From [Clostridium] fimetarium (lineage in GTDB: Bacteria > Bacillota > Clostridia > Lachnospirales > Lachnospiraceae): a stretch of DNA of 64,000 nucleotides. The notes beneath the pieces are model-generated. The model was not told the origin of the DNA, ran no database searches, and saw only the letters and a program-made list of their open reading frames with translations. Of this stretch, positions 1 through 8,900 are shown piece by piece. How positions within the stretch are numbered: position 1 is the stretch's first letter; each line of letters begins with the position of its first letter. The position numbers and the translations under genes were made by a program. The stretch covers positions 124,001 to 188,000 of the forward strand of contig NZ_FOJI01000004.1 in assembly GCF_900111235.1 (NCBI RefSeq), given 5' to 3'.

Positions 1-495
1 AGTCTTGTTGAACAAGCCAAAACTACATTTGATAATACAAAATATAGTTCTATTTGGACCACCATTGCTGCAAACTGTACTGTAAGTGGATACCCAGATG
101 CAGAAGTTCAAACGCTAATGGACACGATTGAAAACAACGTTAAATCTGAATTTGCAAGTAAAGGTTCTTCATATGGAATTACAGATTATGCAACATACCT
201 TAAATCTGTATATAATTATGCTACAGAACAGGACTTCCTAGATTATGCAAAAGATTATTCTCAAAATTATTTGAAAGAAAAGATGATTTTGACAATGATA
301 GCACAAAAAGAAAATATCACAGTAACTGATGATCAAATTGCAGAGATGGGCGCTCAGCTAGCAACATATTATGGCTATGACTCATTCCAACAAATCATTG
401 AGACTTATGGTGCTTCTATAAACTTAGAAGTTGGATATTCCGTACTATCAGATTCAATTATTAAATTCCTTCTTGAAAAGTCAGTTGAGAAATAA
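1..495 (+). CDS. Trigger-factor-like protein, C-terminal part (5' end outside window)
   Basis: The frame is open from base 1 to the TAA at 493-495, so the gene is cut by the left edge and about 164 residues remain. The visible part is rich in acidic, aromatic and alanine residues and matches the C-terminal chaperone region of trigger factor-like proteins: a 'W..I..NC.V..YP..EV' opening, a long helix pair, then 'LKEKMILTMIAQKENITVTD' and a 'YYGYDSFQQIIETYG' segment. Full trigger factor also has ribosome-binding and FKBP prolyl-isomerase domains, which would lie upstream of the window. Clostridia often carry extra FKBP/trigger-factor-like proteins, so this need not be the housekeeping Tig. A strong terminator follows. 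Confidence 0.7.
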   Translation, partial: SLVEQAKTTFDNTKYSSIWTTIAANCTVSGYPDAEVQTLMDTIENNVKSEFASKGSSYGITDYATYLKSVYNYATEQDFLDYAKDYSQNYLKEKMILTMIAQKENITVTDDQIAEMGAQLATYYGYDSFQQIIETYGASINLEVGYSVLSDSIIKFLLEKSVEK

Positions 496-534
496 TAATA
501 TTACTACAAAATTAATTAAATATTAATAATATTA

Positions 535-587
535 GAAATCGTTAAGTAATAGTAGGTATAAAAATACTATCACTTAACGATTTTTTT
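535..587 (+). terminator. Rho-independent terminator after the trigger-factor-like gene
   Basis: AATCGTTAAGT plus AATAGTA pairs with TACTATC plus ACTTAACGATT around a short loop, and the stem runs into a T7 tract. It ends the first transcription unit. Confidence 0.9.
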
Positions 588-647
588 GTATTATTTACAT
601 AAAATGCCAATATTTACCCATTTTGTAGTGATATATTACCAAATAGC

Positions 648-676
648 TTGATTTAACAGTACTAAAGTACTATAAT
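648..676 (+). promoter_or_regulatory. Probable sigma-A promoter for the diguanylate cyclase
   Basis: TTGATT at 648-653 and TATAAT at 671-676 are separated by exactly 17 bases, about 80 bases ahead of the GGDEF gene and downstream of the preceding terminator. Confidence 0.6.
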
Positions 677-757
677 TTAAAAAAGCTTAATCAATTACTG
701 CTTCTGAGTTTTACAACGTTTACTGCAAATATAATTTGATCTGGGGGAATTTGCAAA

Positions 758-2557
758 ATGAATATTACTAAATATAAAAGTGCAAAAGAAGAAAAGGAAA
801 TATTTTTTGGAAAAGCTTCTATTATAGACAAATTCGTGGTTGGAAATGCAGATGAATATTTCTATCAATATTTAGGTAAAAATTCATGTTTTGCATTTAC
901 AGAATTAGTTCATAAAGATGATTTGCAATCTTTTTTAGATGCAGTTGAAAAGCTCGAAAAGGGTACTCAATCTATTATAGCGCGTGTTAAATGTTACAGC
1001 GGAAGATACAGATGCTTGTGTATGACATTGGCATATAATGGTCGTATTATTGACGGATACAAATCATTTGATATTAATTTTAGTGATACAATAAGCATTC
1101 AAGAAAATTATATTAAATATTTACGTTTGACAAATAAATATAGGAAACTAATCAGTTTAATTACAACATTATACTTTGAATACGATTTTGGCACGAATCA
1201 GTTGATTATTTACAAATATAATAACGCAAAGTGTATCTTAGTTTTCAATAGTAATTTAGATAGTTTAAGGGAAGAAGTTATTTCATCAGATAATTTACCA
1301 AGTTCTGTTAAAAAACAATTTGAAGTTTTTTATGATAATATGAGAAAAGGAACTGATCAATTTGAAGCGAATATCTCTGCCGAAATTTTTCAAATAGCAA
1401 AAGAAGGTATATTTTTAAAATTAAAAAGCACTGTAATTTTCAGAGAAGATTCAAAAGAAATGGTAGTTGGTGTAATGAAGCCAAGTGAAGATCTAGATAA
1501 GGAAGTTTATTATCTTAGTGAAGCAGCTAGAGATGTTGGTACCGGCTTACTAAATAAACGAGCAATAAGTGAATATGCAATAGAAAAAATCAATAATTCC
1601 GACAAATGCTTATATCTTATTATGGTAGATGTTGATGATTTCAAGAAAATCAATGATACTTATGGACATATGTTTGGTGATGAAGTGCTTACTAAGGTTT
1701 CTGAAATTATTATAAGTGTACTGGCGTCTAGAGGTACTGTTGGAAGGTTTGGTGGAGATGAATTTCTTGTCCTAATTGAAGATGTATCTGGAGAAAGCGA
1801 TTTAAGACGTATATTAAAGACAATTAATAAACATATTCAGTGGGAATGTGGTAATGCATTTGACAATTTTAAAGTTACGACATCAATGGGAATTGCTAAA
1901 TTTCCGGTAGATGGAAGTACCTATGAGGAGTTATTTGATAAAGCAGATAAATCTTTATATATTGCAAAAGCGAAGGGGAAGAATAGATATATTATATATG
2001 ATAAGTTAAAACATGGGACAGTTGAGACCAATACATATAATAGTAATTCAATTGGGATTAATGATATTCTTAACAATGAAAATAGAGCTGCTACCATATC
2101 AAACATTATTCTTAATCTTTTTGCAAAAGGTATCGATGCTATTATACCATCAATTGCTGTTATTCAGGAATATTTTGACGTGGATGGAATTACTGTTTAT
2201 GTTGGTGATATTTTAAATAGAACATACTATATAGGAGAATATGTTGAGCCTATAGAACAATTTCACCTATTTGAAAATGAAAATTATAGAAAATTATTCA
2301 ATGCAAATAACGTCTATGTTGAGACGAATATTCATAGAATTGAAAGAGACTATGCAGAAATTTATGAAGCGTATATGAAACAAGGGATAGCTGAATTTAT
2401 TCAGTGTGTAACTTATTTTAAGGATAGTCCTCAAGTAGTCGTATCGTTTGATGTTTTTAACAGACCAAGAAAATGGTCAGACAAAGATATCGATTTTCTT
2501 ACTATTTTAGGGAAATTAGTTGGTGATGTAGTTATAAAAAATATTTTGAATAAATGA
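758..2557 (+). CDS. Diguanylate cyclase (GGDEF) with N- and C-terminal sensor-like regions
   Basis: Makes cyclic-di-GMP from two GTP. The catalytic loop is an intact GGDEF at residues 332-336 (RFGGDEF), with the upstream 'DVDDFKKINDTYGH' metal/GTP segment. The stretch just before GGDEF reads RGTVGRF, so the usual RxxD inhibitory site is absent. Residues about 20-110 resemble a PAS-type fold, and residues about 430-599, after the cyclase domain, look like a GAF-type sensor; both assignments are by pattern only. No membrane segment is evident, so the protein is probably cytoplasmic. It starts at the ATG behind GGGGGA and is a single-gene unit with its own promoter and terminator. A c-di-GMP-degrading HD-GYP protein lies about 14 kb downstream. 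Confidence 0.9.
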   Translation: MNITKYKSAKEEKEIFFGKASIIDKFVVGNADEYFYQYLGKNSCFAFTELVHKDDLQSFLDAVEKLEKGTQSIIARVKCYSGRYRCLCMTLAYNGRIIDGYKSFDINFSDTISIQENYIKYLRLTNKYRKLISLITTLYFEYDFGTNQLIIYKYNNAKCILVFNSNLDSLREEVISSDNLPSSVKKQFEVFYDNMRKGTDQFEANISAEIFQIAKEGIFLKLKSTVIFREDSKEMVVGVMKPSEDLDKEVYYLSEAARDVGTGLLNKRAISEYAIEKINNSDKCLYLIMVDVDDFKKINDTYGHMFGDEVLTKVSEIIISVLASRGTVGRFGGDEFLVLIEDVSGESDLRRILKTINKHIQWECGNAFDNFKVTTSMGIAKFPVDGSTYEELFDKADKSLYIAKAKGKNRYIIYDKLKHGTVETNTYNSNSIGINDILNNENRAATISNIILNLFAKGIDAIIPSIAVIQEYFDVDGITVYVGDILNRTYYIGEYVEPIEQFHLFENENYRKLFNANNVYVETNIHRIERDYAEIYEAYMKQGIAEFIQCVTYFKDSPQVVVSFDVFNRPRKWSDKDIDFLTILGKLVGDVVIKNILNK

Positions 2558-2575
2558 ATGTGATGTGCTATTATT

Positions 2576-2625
2576 AAAACTCCTACATAAGCTGCTAACA
2601 CAGAAATGTAGGAGTTTGTTTTAAT
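2576..2625 (+). terminator. Rho-independent terminator after the GGDEF gene
   Basis: AAACTCCTACAT pairs with ATGTAGGAGTTT around a loop of about 17 bases, followed by a T-rich run. Confidence 0.85.
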
Positions 2626-2666
2626 TGTTTTTTAGAATATGAATAATTAGAAAGGTCGTGCCATTT

Positions 2667-3236
2667 GTGTCAGAATCTTTAATTACAAAAAAGGCGATTG
2701 CTTCAGGATTGAAGGAGCTTACTAAAAAGAAGAGTTTCGATAAAATAACAATTCAAGATATTACAGATATATGTGGACTAAACCGTCAGACTTTTTATTA
2801 TCATTTTCAAGATAAATATGAGCTTGTGGATTGGATATATTATAATGAGGCGATTTCAATTATTATTAATGATCTTACTTATGAGAATTGGGATAAAAAA
2901 GTTTTGCAGATGCTCGCTAAGATGAAAAGTGAAGACTATTTTTATAAAGATACACTAAAGTCATCAACAGAAAATGGATTTAAAGACTATTTATTCCACA
3001 TTGCAAGTGAACTATTTCTTAATATTGTAGGAAGGCTTGCTGTGAATGAAAATTTTGGAGAAGATGAAAAGAAATTCATCTCCGAATTTTATGCATTTGG
3101 AATTGTTGGCGTGATTACTTCCTGGGCACAGCATGGAATGAAAGAGACGCCTGAATATATTACAATGCAGCTAATAAATGTTTCGTATGGAACGCAAAAA
3201 TATGCCGCTTCCCGCTTTGTGGAAAACAACTTATAA
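2667..3236 (+). CDS. TetR/AcrR-family regulator (DhaS-like)
   Basis: The N-terminal helix-turn-helix is typical: 'ITIQDITDICGLNRQTFYYHF' with the conserved FYYHF recognition-helix end. It opens with 'SESLITKKAIASGLKELTKK', as in the DhaS-like subgroup, and the C-terminal half is an all-helical ligand/dimer domain. A GTG at 2658 is also in frame, but it sits two bases after AAAGG. The GTG at 2667 has normal spacing, so I chose it. This subgroup is often found beside YhgE/Pip membrane proteins, and one lies 0.5 kb downstream, so local control of that gene is the likely role (inference). The ligand is unknown. Confidence 0.85.
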   Translation: MSESLITKKAIASGLKELTKKKSFDKITIQDITDICGLNRQTFYYHFQDKYELVDWIYYNEAISIIINDLTYENWDKKVLQMLAKMKSEDYFYKDTLKSSTENGFKDYLFHIASELFLNIVGRLAVNENFGEDEKKFISEFYAFGIVGVITSWAQHGMKETPEYITMQLINVSYGTQKYAASRFVENNL

Positions 3237-3267
3237 AATAAAAGGATATATATAATTCGGCTACTTC

Positions 3268-3507
3268 TTAAAAAAATATTTTAATAAATAATTCACGAGC
3301 GCCCTGGGCGTCACTGCTTTTACATAAAAAAATAAGTTTTTGTAAGAAACTATCATATTCATTTTTGGCAAGTTTATCTGGAAATGTGTTGATGCCTATT
3401 TCCATTAAATTTCTTGCACATCGTTCAGGAGATTTTTTTATTCTTCTAAAGCTAATATCTACAGCAACCAATAATGCTGCCTGTTTTATTTTGGATTCTA
3501 AAAGCAT
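3268..3507 (-). CDS. Small conserved-looking hypothetical protein (79 aa)
   Basis: Function not recognised. I count it as real because the reverse-strand ATG has a good ribosome site (AAGGA, seven bases upstream) and the product looks like a folded helical protein: a start 'MLLESKIKQAALLVAVDISF', a basic patch 'RRIKKSPERCARN', and no low-complexity sequence. It reads against the flanking TetR and YhgE genes and fills the gap between them. It has no predicted signal peptide or membrane segment. Confidence 0.55.
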   Translation of the reverse strand: MLLESKIKQAALLVAVDISFRRIKKSPERCARNLMEIGINTFPDKLAKNEYDSFLQKLIFLCKSSDAQGARELFIKIFF

Positions 3508-3596
3508 TTCACATTTCCTTTCTATATTTTATAATAACTACTTTGTAAAATAAGTTTATAGTTTATTTATAAATCTTTATATAGACAAAAACTGAA

Positions 3597-3625
3597 ATCT
3601 GTCTGAATATACGACAGATCTTTTT
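3597..3625. promoter_or_regulatory. Inverted repeat upstream of yhgE (TetR operator or hairpin)
   Basis: ATCTGTC and GACAGAT are perfect arms separated by nine bases, 100 bases before the YhgE start, and are followed on the plus strand by T5. The symmetry suits a TetR-family operator. A terminator-like hairpin is the alternative reading. Confidence 0.4.
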
Positions 3626-3723
3626 GCATGTTTGCATTTTCGACATTTAAAATAATGTGTCTAATTACTTTATAGTAAGTGGGTGATATACTTCCGATTA
3701 GATTAAAAAAGGAGTGAAGAAAT

Positions 3724-5733
3724 ATGAAGAGTAAATTAACAAAAAGACAATTTAAATGTATCTGTGTCATCATAGGTGTAATAATCCTTCCATTACTATA
3801 TAGCTATTTTTATTTGGGGGCATTTTGGGATCCTTATTCTAGGCTTGAAACGTTGCCTGTCGCAGTTGTAAATAATGACAAAGGTGCTACGATTAATGAC
3901 GTAGAGCGTAATATTGGAAAAGAAATGTGCGAGAAGTTAAAAGAAGATGGAACACTTAAATTTGTATTTACCGATGAAAATGATGCAAAGGTAGGGACAG
4001 AAGGTAAAGAATACTATGCTATGATAGTAATTCCATCAGACTTTTCAGCAGATGTTGCATCAGCAGCAACAACAGATAAGCAAACGGCGACTATTACTTT
4101 TTCGCCAAATGAAAAACGGAATTATTTAGCTAGCCAGATATTAGGAAAAGCGATTTTACAAATTGAAGTATCTGTACGTGAAAGTGTTAATAAGGAGATT
4201 GTTCAGCAGCTTGCGGATAAGTTAAATTCCGTACCTGATCAAATGACAAAGCTTCAAGACGGAATGGCTCAGTTAGATGATGGCTCAAAACAACTAAGTG
4301 ACGGGGCTGCAACTTTAGCGGATGGAACCCAGACATTTAATGACAAATTCAAAGAATATCAAAAGGGCGTATCGGATCTTAAAGATGGTACAAATACGCT
4401 GAGTAATGGAATAGGAACATTAGACAGTGGAATTACGCAGCTATTAGATGGTGCAAATCAACTTAAAAGTTCAACTGCTAATATTGGAGATCTTACAACA
4501 GGTGCACAAGCGCTTGCAGTGGGTGCTGATAAATTTAATCAGGGTTTAATTCAATATACAGCAGGAGTAGATTCATTAATTGCTAATGTAAACAGTACTA
4601 CAACCTTTTTATCCTATTATGTTACAAAGGTTAATCCTGCAATTATGCAAGATCCAGTTTTTGCTAAATTTATCAGCGACTTGTCAACGCCTGCTAATGC
4701 ACAAAACATTAAAATCCTGCAAGCATCAAGTGCACAGTTAAAAGCAGCTTCAGTTACAATTGCGACTAGTACTGGACAGCTAGCGGCAGGAACAACAGGT
4801 CTGCCACAGCTTAAAGCAGCATTGGAACAGCTTTCACAAGGATTGGAATCAGCAAAATCAGGTTCAACAGCACTTTCATCAGGTTCACAAACGCTTAATG
4901 CTGGTGTTTCAACACTAAACAGTGCAACAGCTCAATTGAGTGAAGCAGCAGCTACGATTGCGAATGGGTCAGCTTCATTAAGCGAAGGCGCAGATAAATT
5001 GCAAGATGGAATTGTAACCGCTAAATCTGGAGTAGATAGCTCAGTTACGGATACAAATTCGCAATTAAAATCACTTGATGGTATTGCGGATTTTGCGGCA
5101 ACGCCTGTAAGTATTAATCAGGCTAATATAACAAGTGTACCAAACTACGGAACTGCGTTTGCTCCATATTTCTTGTCTTTATCATTATGGGTTGGCGGTT
5201 TGATGATATTTGTTGGAATATATTATGATCCTGACAATAAATTTAAAATATTATCACGTGAGACAGAAAACAAAATTGCTCGTAGCTTTATTTATCTTCT
5301 AATTGGTTTTATACAAGCACTTGTGCTTGGAGTAGTATTACTATTTGGACTCGGACTCAAGGTTGATAATATACCATTGTATTTCTTATCGTGTTGCCTT
5401 GTTTCTATGGTATTTATTTCTATCATTCAATTCTTAATGGTATATCTAAAAGATGCAGGAAAGTTTTTATGTATGTTATTATTGATATTACAGCTTACGT
5501 CCTGCGGAGGAACCTTCCCAATGGAAACAGTACCAAAACTTTTTAATTATTTGTATAGCTTTATGCCTATGACATATTCAGTTGGGTTATTCAAACAATC
5601 CATCAGTGGGGTAAATATATCGGAGTTACTGCTTAATGCGGGGGTATTGTTTGGAATCCTTGTAGTGTTCATGTCATTGACAGTACTATCTTCTAGAATA
5701 AAATCAAAAAATGAGAATAAAATACAAGATTAA
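3724..5733 (+). CDS. yhgE: YhgE/Pip-family membrane protein (ABC-2 type permease fold)
   Basis: 669 residues in the order usual for YhgE/Pip (phage-infection-protein) proteins: one N-terminal membrane helix (about 12-34); an extracellular domain; a long region of repeated 'L.DG...L..G' units (about 180-430), which forms an elongated coiled-coil-like stalk; and a C-terminal ABC-2-like membrane block of about five helices (about 480-660). Members are surface exposed and have been linked to phage adsorption and to type VII-like secretion in other Firmicutes. No ATPase gene is adjacent. Ribosome site AAAAAGGAG precedes the ATG. The neighbouring TetR gene and the palindrome upstream suggest regulated expression. 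Confidence 0.9.
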   Translation: MKSKLTKRQFKCICVIIGVIILPLLYSYFYLGAFWDPYSRLETLPVAVVNNDKGATINDVERNIGKEMCEKLKEDGTLKFVFTDENDAKVGTEGKEYYAMIVIPSDFSADVASAATTDKQTATITFSPNEKRNYLASQILGKAILQIEVSVRESVNKEIVQQLADKLNSVPDQMTKLQDGMAQLDDGSKQLSDGAATLADGTQTFNDKFKEYQKGVSDLKDGTNTLSNGIGTLDSGITQLLDGANQLKSSTANIGDLTTGAQALAVGADKFNQGLIQYTAGVDSLIANVNSTTTFLSYYVTKVNPAIMQDPVFAKFISDLSTPANAQNIKILQASSAQLKAASVTIATSTGQLAAGTTGLPQLKAALEQLSQGLESAKSGSTALSSGSQTLNAGVSTLNSATAQLSEAAATIANGSASLSEGADKLQDGIVTAKSGVDSSVTDTNSQLKSLDGIADFAATPVSINQANITSVPNYGTAFAPYFLSLSLWVGGLMIFVGIYYDPDNKFKILSRETENKIARSFIYLLIGFIQALVLGVVLLFGLGLKVDNIPLYFLSCCLVSMVFISIIQFLMVYLKDAGKFLCMLLLILQLTSCGGTFPMETVPKLFNYLYSFMPMTYSVGLFKQSISGVNISELLLNAGVLFGILVVFMSLTVLSSRIKSKNENKIQD

Positions 5734-5771
5734 GCAAATAAATTAATGTTCATAATAAAATAGAAATCGTT

Positions 5772-5815
5772 TAGAGCTGAAAGTGCTAGTAGATTAGTGC
5801 TTTCAGCTCTTTTTA
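5772..5815 (+). terminator. Terminator after yhgE
   Basis: AGAGCTGAAAG pairs with CTTTCAGCTCT, followed by TTTTT. Confidence 0.9.
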
Positions 5816-5968
5816 TGTATGCGAATAGAACGGTCTGATGTTTTATCTAAAATTTACACAAATATAACAAGAAATTTGTTCTTATAGTATAAAGTGATTA
5901 ATGTGGAAGTTTAAATTTAAGCAGTTATAAAAAAAAGAAATTGTAACTGCGACTAATATGGAGGAGAT

Positions 5969-8900
5969 ATGAAAAAAATGCCAAGAAGAAGAATGTCTTT
6001 GCTAATTGCAATTATAATGTTTTTAAGTTGTTTTGCAGGCAATGTAACACAGATAAAAGCTGGCACGCAGTCAGCAACACACATTGTAATACAAGAAGTG
6101 TACGGCGGTGGAGGGAATGGTGGATCAACATACAAGAATGATTATGTTATGCTGTATAATCCTACAAAAGAAACTGTAAGCTTAGATGGGTGGAGTATTC
6201 AATACGCATCGGCGACAGGTGCTTTTAGCACTAATTTAACAGCAATAAAAGGAAATATTGGAGCAGGTAAATATTATTTAATCGGTGAAGCCGCAGGTTC
6301 GGGAGGAACGGTAGATCTTCCAACAGTAGATTTTAGTGGAAATATAGCAATGGCAGCAGGGGCAGGCAAAGTGGCCCTAGTAAAGACGGCAACGTCCATA
6401 ACTGGAAAAACAGATTTCAATGTCGTTGATTTCGTAGGTTATGGAAGTACTGCAAGTGCCTATGAAGGAACGGGTGCTACGCCAGTTCCTTCTGCAACAT
6501 TAGCAGTTTCAAGAGCGGCAGACGGAACAGATACAGATAATAATGCGGCAGATTTTTTGGCAACAAGTCCAGCGCCGAAAAATGCAGCATATGTTGATCC
6601 ATCTTCACCAAAATCAAAGGTGGCTAATGTGACGGTGGCTCCGGGGATAGGAGCCGTAAAATCTGGTCAGGAGCTGACATTAAGTTGTGCAACAGCTGAC
6701 TCTATTATTTATTATCAGATTAATGGTGGAAGCATAAATACATATAATTTGAATTCGAAACCGCTTCTTAATAGTTTGCCTGCTTCAGTTGTAACATGGG
6801 GAGAGAAAACTGGACTTGATAATGGAGATAAAAATACATATCAGTATACACAAAGCATTACTGCGCAGGTATCTGCCGCACCAATTAGCGGAAATGCTAC
6901 GGTAGGGGATGTGATCAAACTATCGTCAGTAACGGATGCAGTAATAAAGTATTCAGTTGACGAAGGGAAAACGTGGGTGGATTATGGTACTGGAATAACA
7001 GTTACAAAACTTCCATTTTCAGTGCAAGCAAAAGCAACGGCACCTGGCTATGTGGAAAGCCAACCTTCAACCTTTAATTATACATCAGCGCTTTCACCTG
7101 TTCATACGGGGGATTATAAAATTTACTTTGGACAACTCCATTCACATACAACATTGTCAGATGGAGCTGGAACGGTAGAACAGGCATTTGATTATGCTTC
7201 AAAAGCTGGAAACCTTGATTTCCTTGCTGTTACAGATCATTCTAATTCTTTAGAAAATACCACATATACTGCTTCACTTGCAACGGATGCAATGAATAAT
7301 GCAAAATGGAATCAAGGGAAAACGGCAGCAACCGCTATAACGTCACAGGGTATTAAGAATACGGACAATGTAGCAGACTCAAATTCAACATTTTTGGGTA
7401 TATTTGGTTTTGAAATGACATGGAGTGACGGAAGCGGTCATATCAATACATTTAATACACCGGGTTTTGAAAACAGAAATAATCCTATCTACGCAAATAA
7501 AGTACAGACAAGTTCAAATCCAAGCGGACTTGATTTATATTATAAAAAACTTGCTCAGGTAAGTGGTTCCATATCACAGTTTAATCATCCAGGAACAACT
7601 TTTGGAGATTTCTATGATTTTACTGATTACAGTGCACAAAATGACAATAGTATGAAGTTGATTGAGGTTGGTAATGGAGAAGGCGCAATCGGTTCTAATG
7701 GTTATTTTCCTTCTTATGGCTATTATACAAGGGCACTTGATAAAGGATGGCATCTTGCTCCTAGTAATAATCAGGATAATCATAAAGGTAAGTGGGGAGA
7801 TTCCAATACGGCTCGTACTGTAATACTTGCAGATACGTTGACAGAAAACTCTCTATATGATGCAATTAGCAATTATCGAGTTTATGCGACAGAGGATAAT
7901 GATTTGCAGATACAGTATAATTTAAATGGTAGTATTATGGGAACAACACTGTCAGAAAGCCCAAAGACTGTCAATATAGAGGCTAAGATTTCCGATCCTA
8001 CAGATAAGTCAATTGGAAAAGTAGAAGTAATTGTTAACGGTGGTAAGGTTGCAGCGAGTAAAACAGTGGATGGAAATAGCTCAGACGTAATATTTACAAT
8101 GAACAATGACTATACCTATTATTATTTAAGAATAACACAAACAGATGGTGATGTGGCTGTAACAGCACCAGTATGGACAGGCGATGTTGAAAAGGCAGGA
8201 ATTGCTTCTGTACAATCAGATACAGTACTCCCTGTGAATGGAGAAAGCATCAAGTTTACAACAAATCTATATAATAATGATAGTAGTAATATGGAAATAG
8301 AAAGTATTGAATATAATGACGGAAGTCTATTTAAAACAATTAGTGGAAGCGATTTAACTGGAGGAGCAAGCTTAAATTCATTGGCAACAAAAAGTTTTTC
8401 ATTTGCGTATACTCCAAATAAAAATGGTGATATTGCGATTAATGTTACCATGAAAGCAAAACTGAATGGAATTGAAAAGTTATATACAAGTGTACTCAAA
8501 CTAAATATATCTGACTCCAAGACGGTTACAAAGGTATTGATTGATGGCACTCATGCAAATGATTATGTGAACGGGTATTATTCTGGAAATATGACCAATT
8601 TTATCAATATTTGTGCAAATGATGGAGTACAGGCAAGGATTGAAACTTCTAATATTACAAAAGAAATGTTAGATTCAACAGATTTGTTAGTAATTACTGC
8701 ACCATTGAAATACGATAGTTCAGGAAAGTTAACGCCATCATCTTTTTTGGATGACTTTAACAAGCTTGTATCAACGTATGTAAACAATGGTGGAACTGCA
8801 ATTGTATGCGGGCTTGCCGATTACCAAGATAGTACACTTGGAGATCCATATACAACGACTACACAGGTAAACGATCTGCTAAAGGCAATTGGCGCCCAAA

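Noticed and set aside
8122-8550. 142-codon reverse frame inside the wall-anchored protein gene
   Set aside because: Shadow frame; no ribosome site and hydrophobic biased composition caused by the forward codons.
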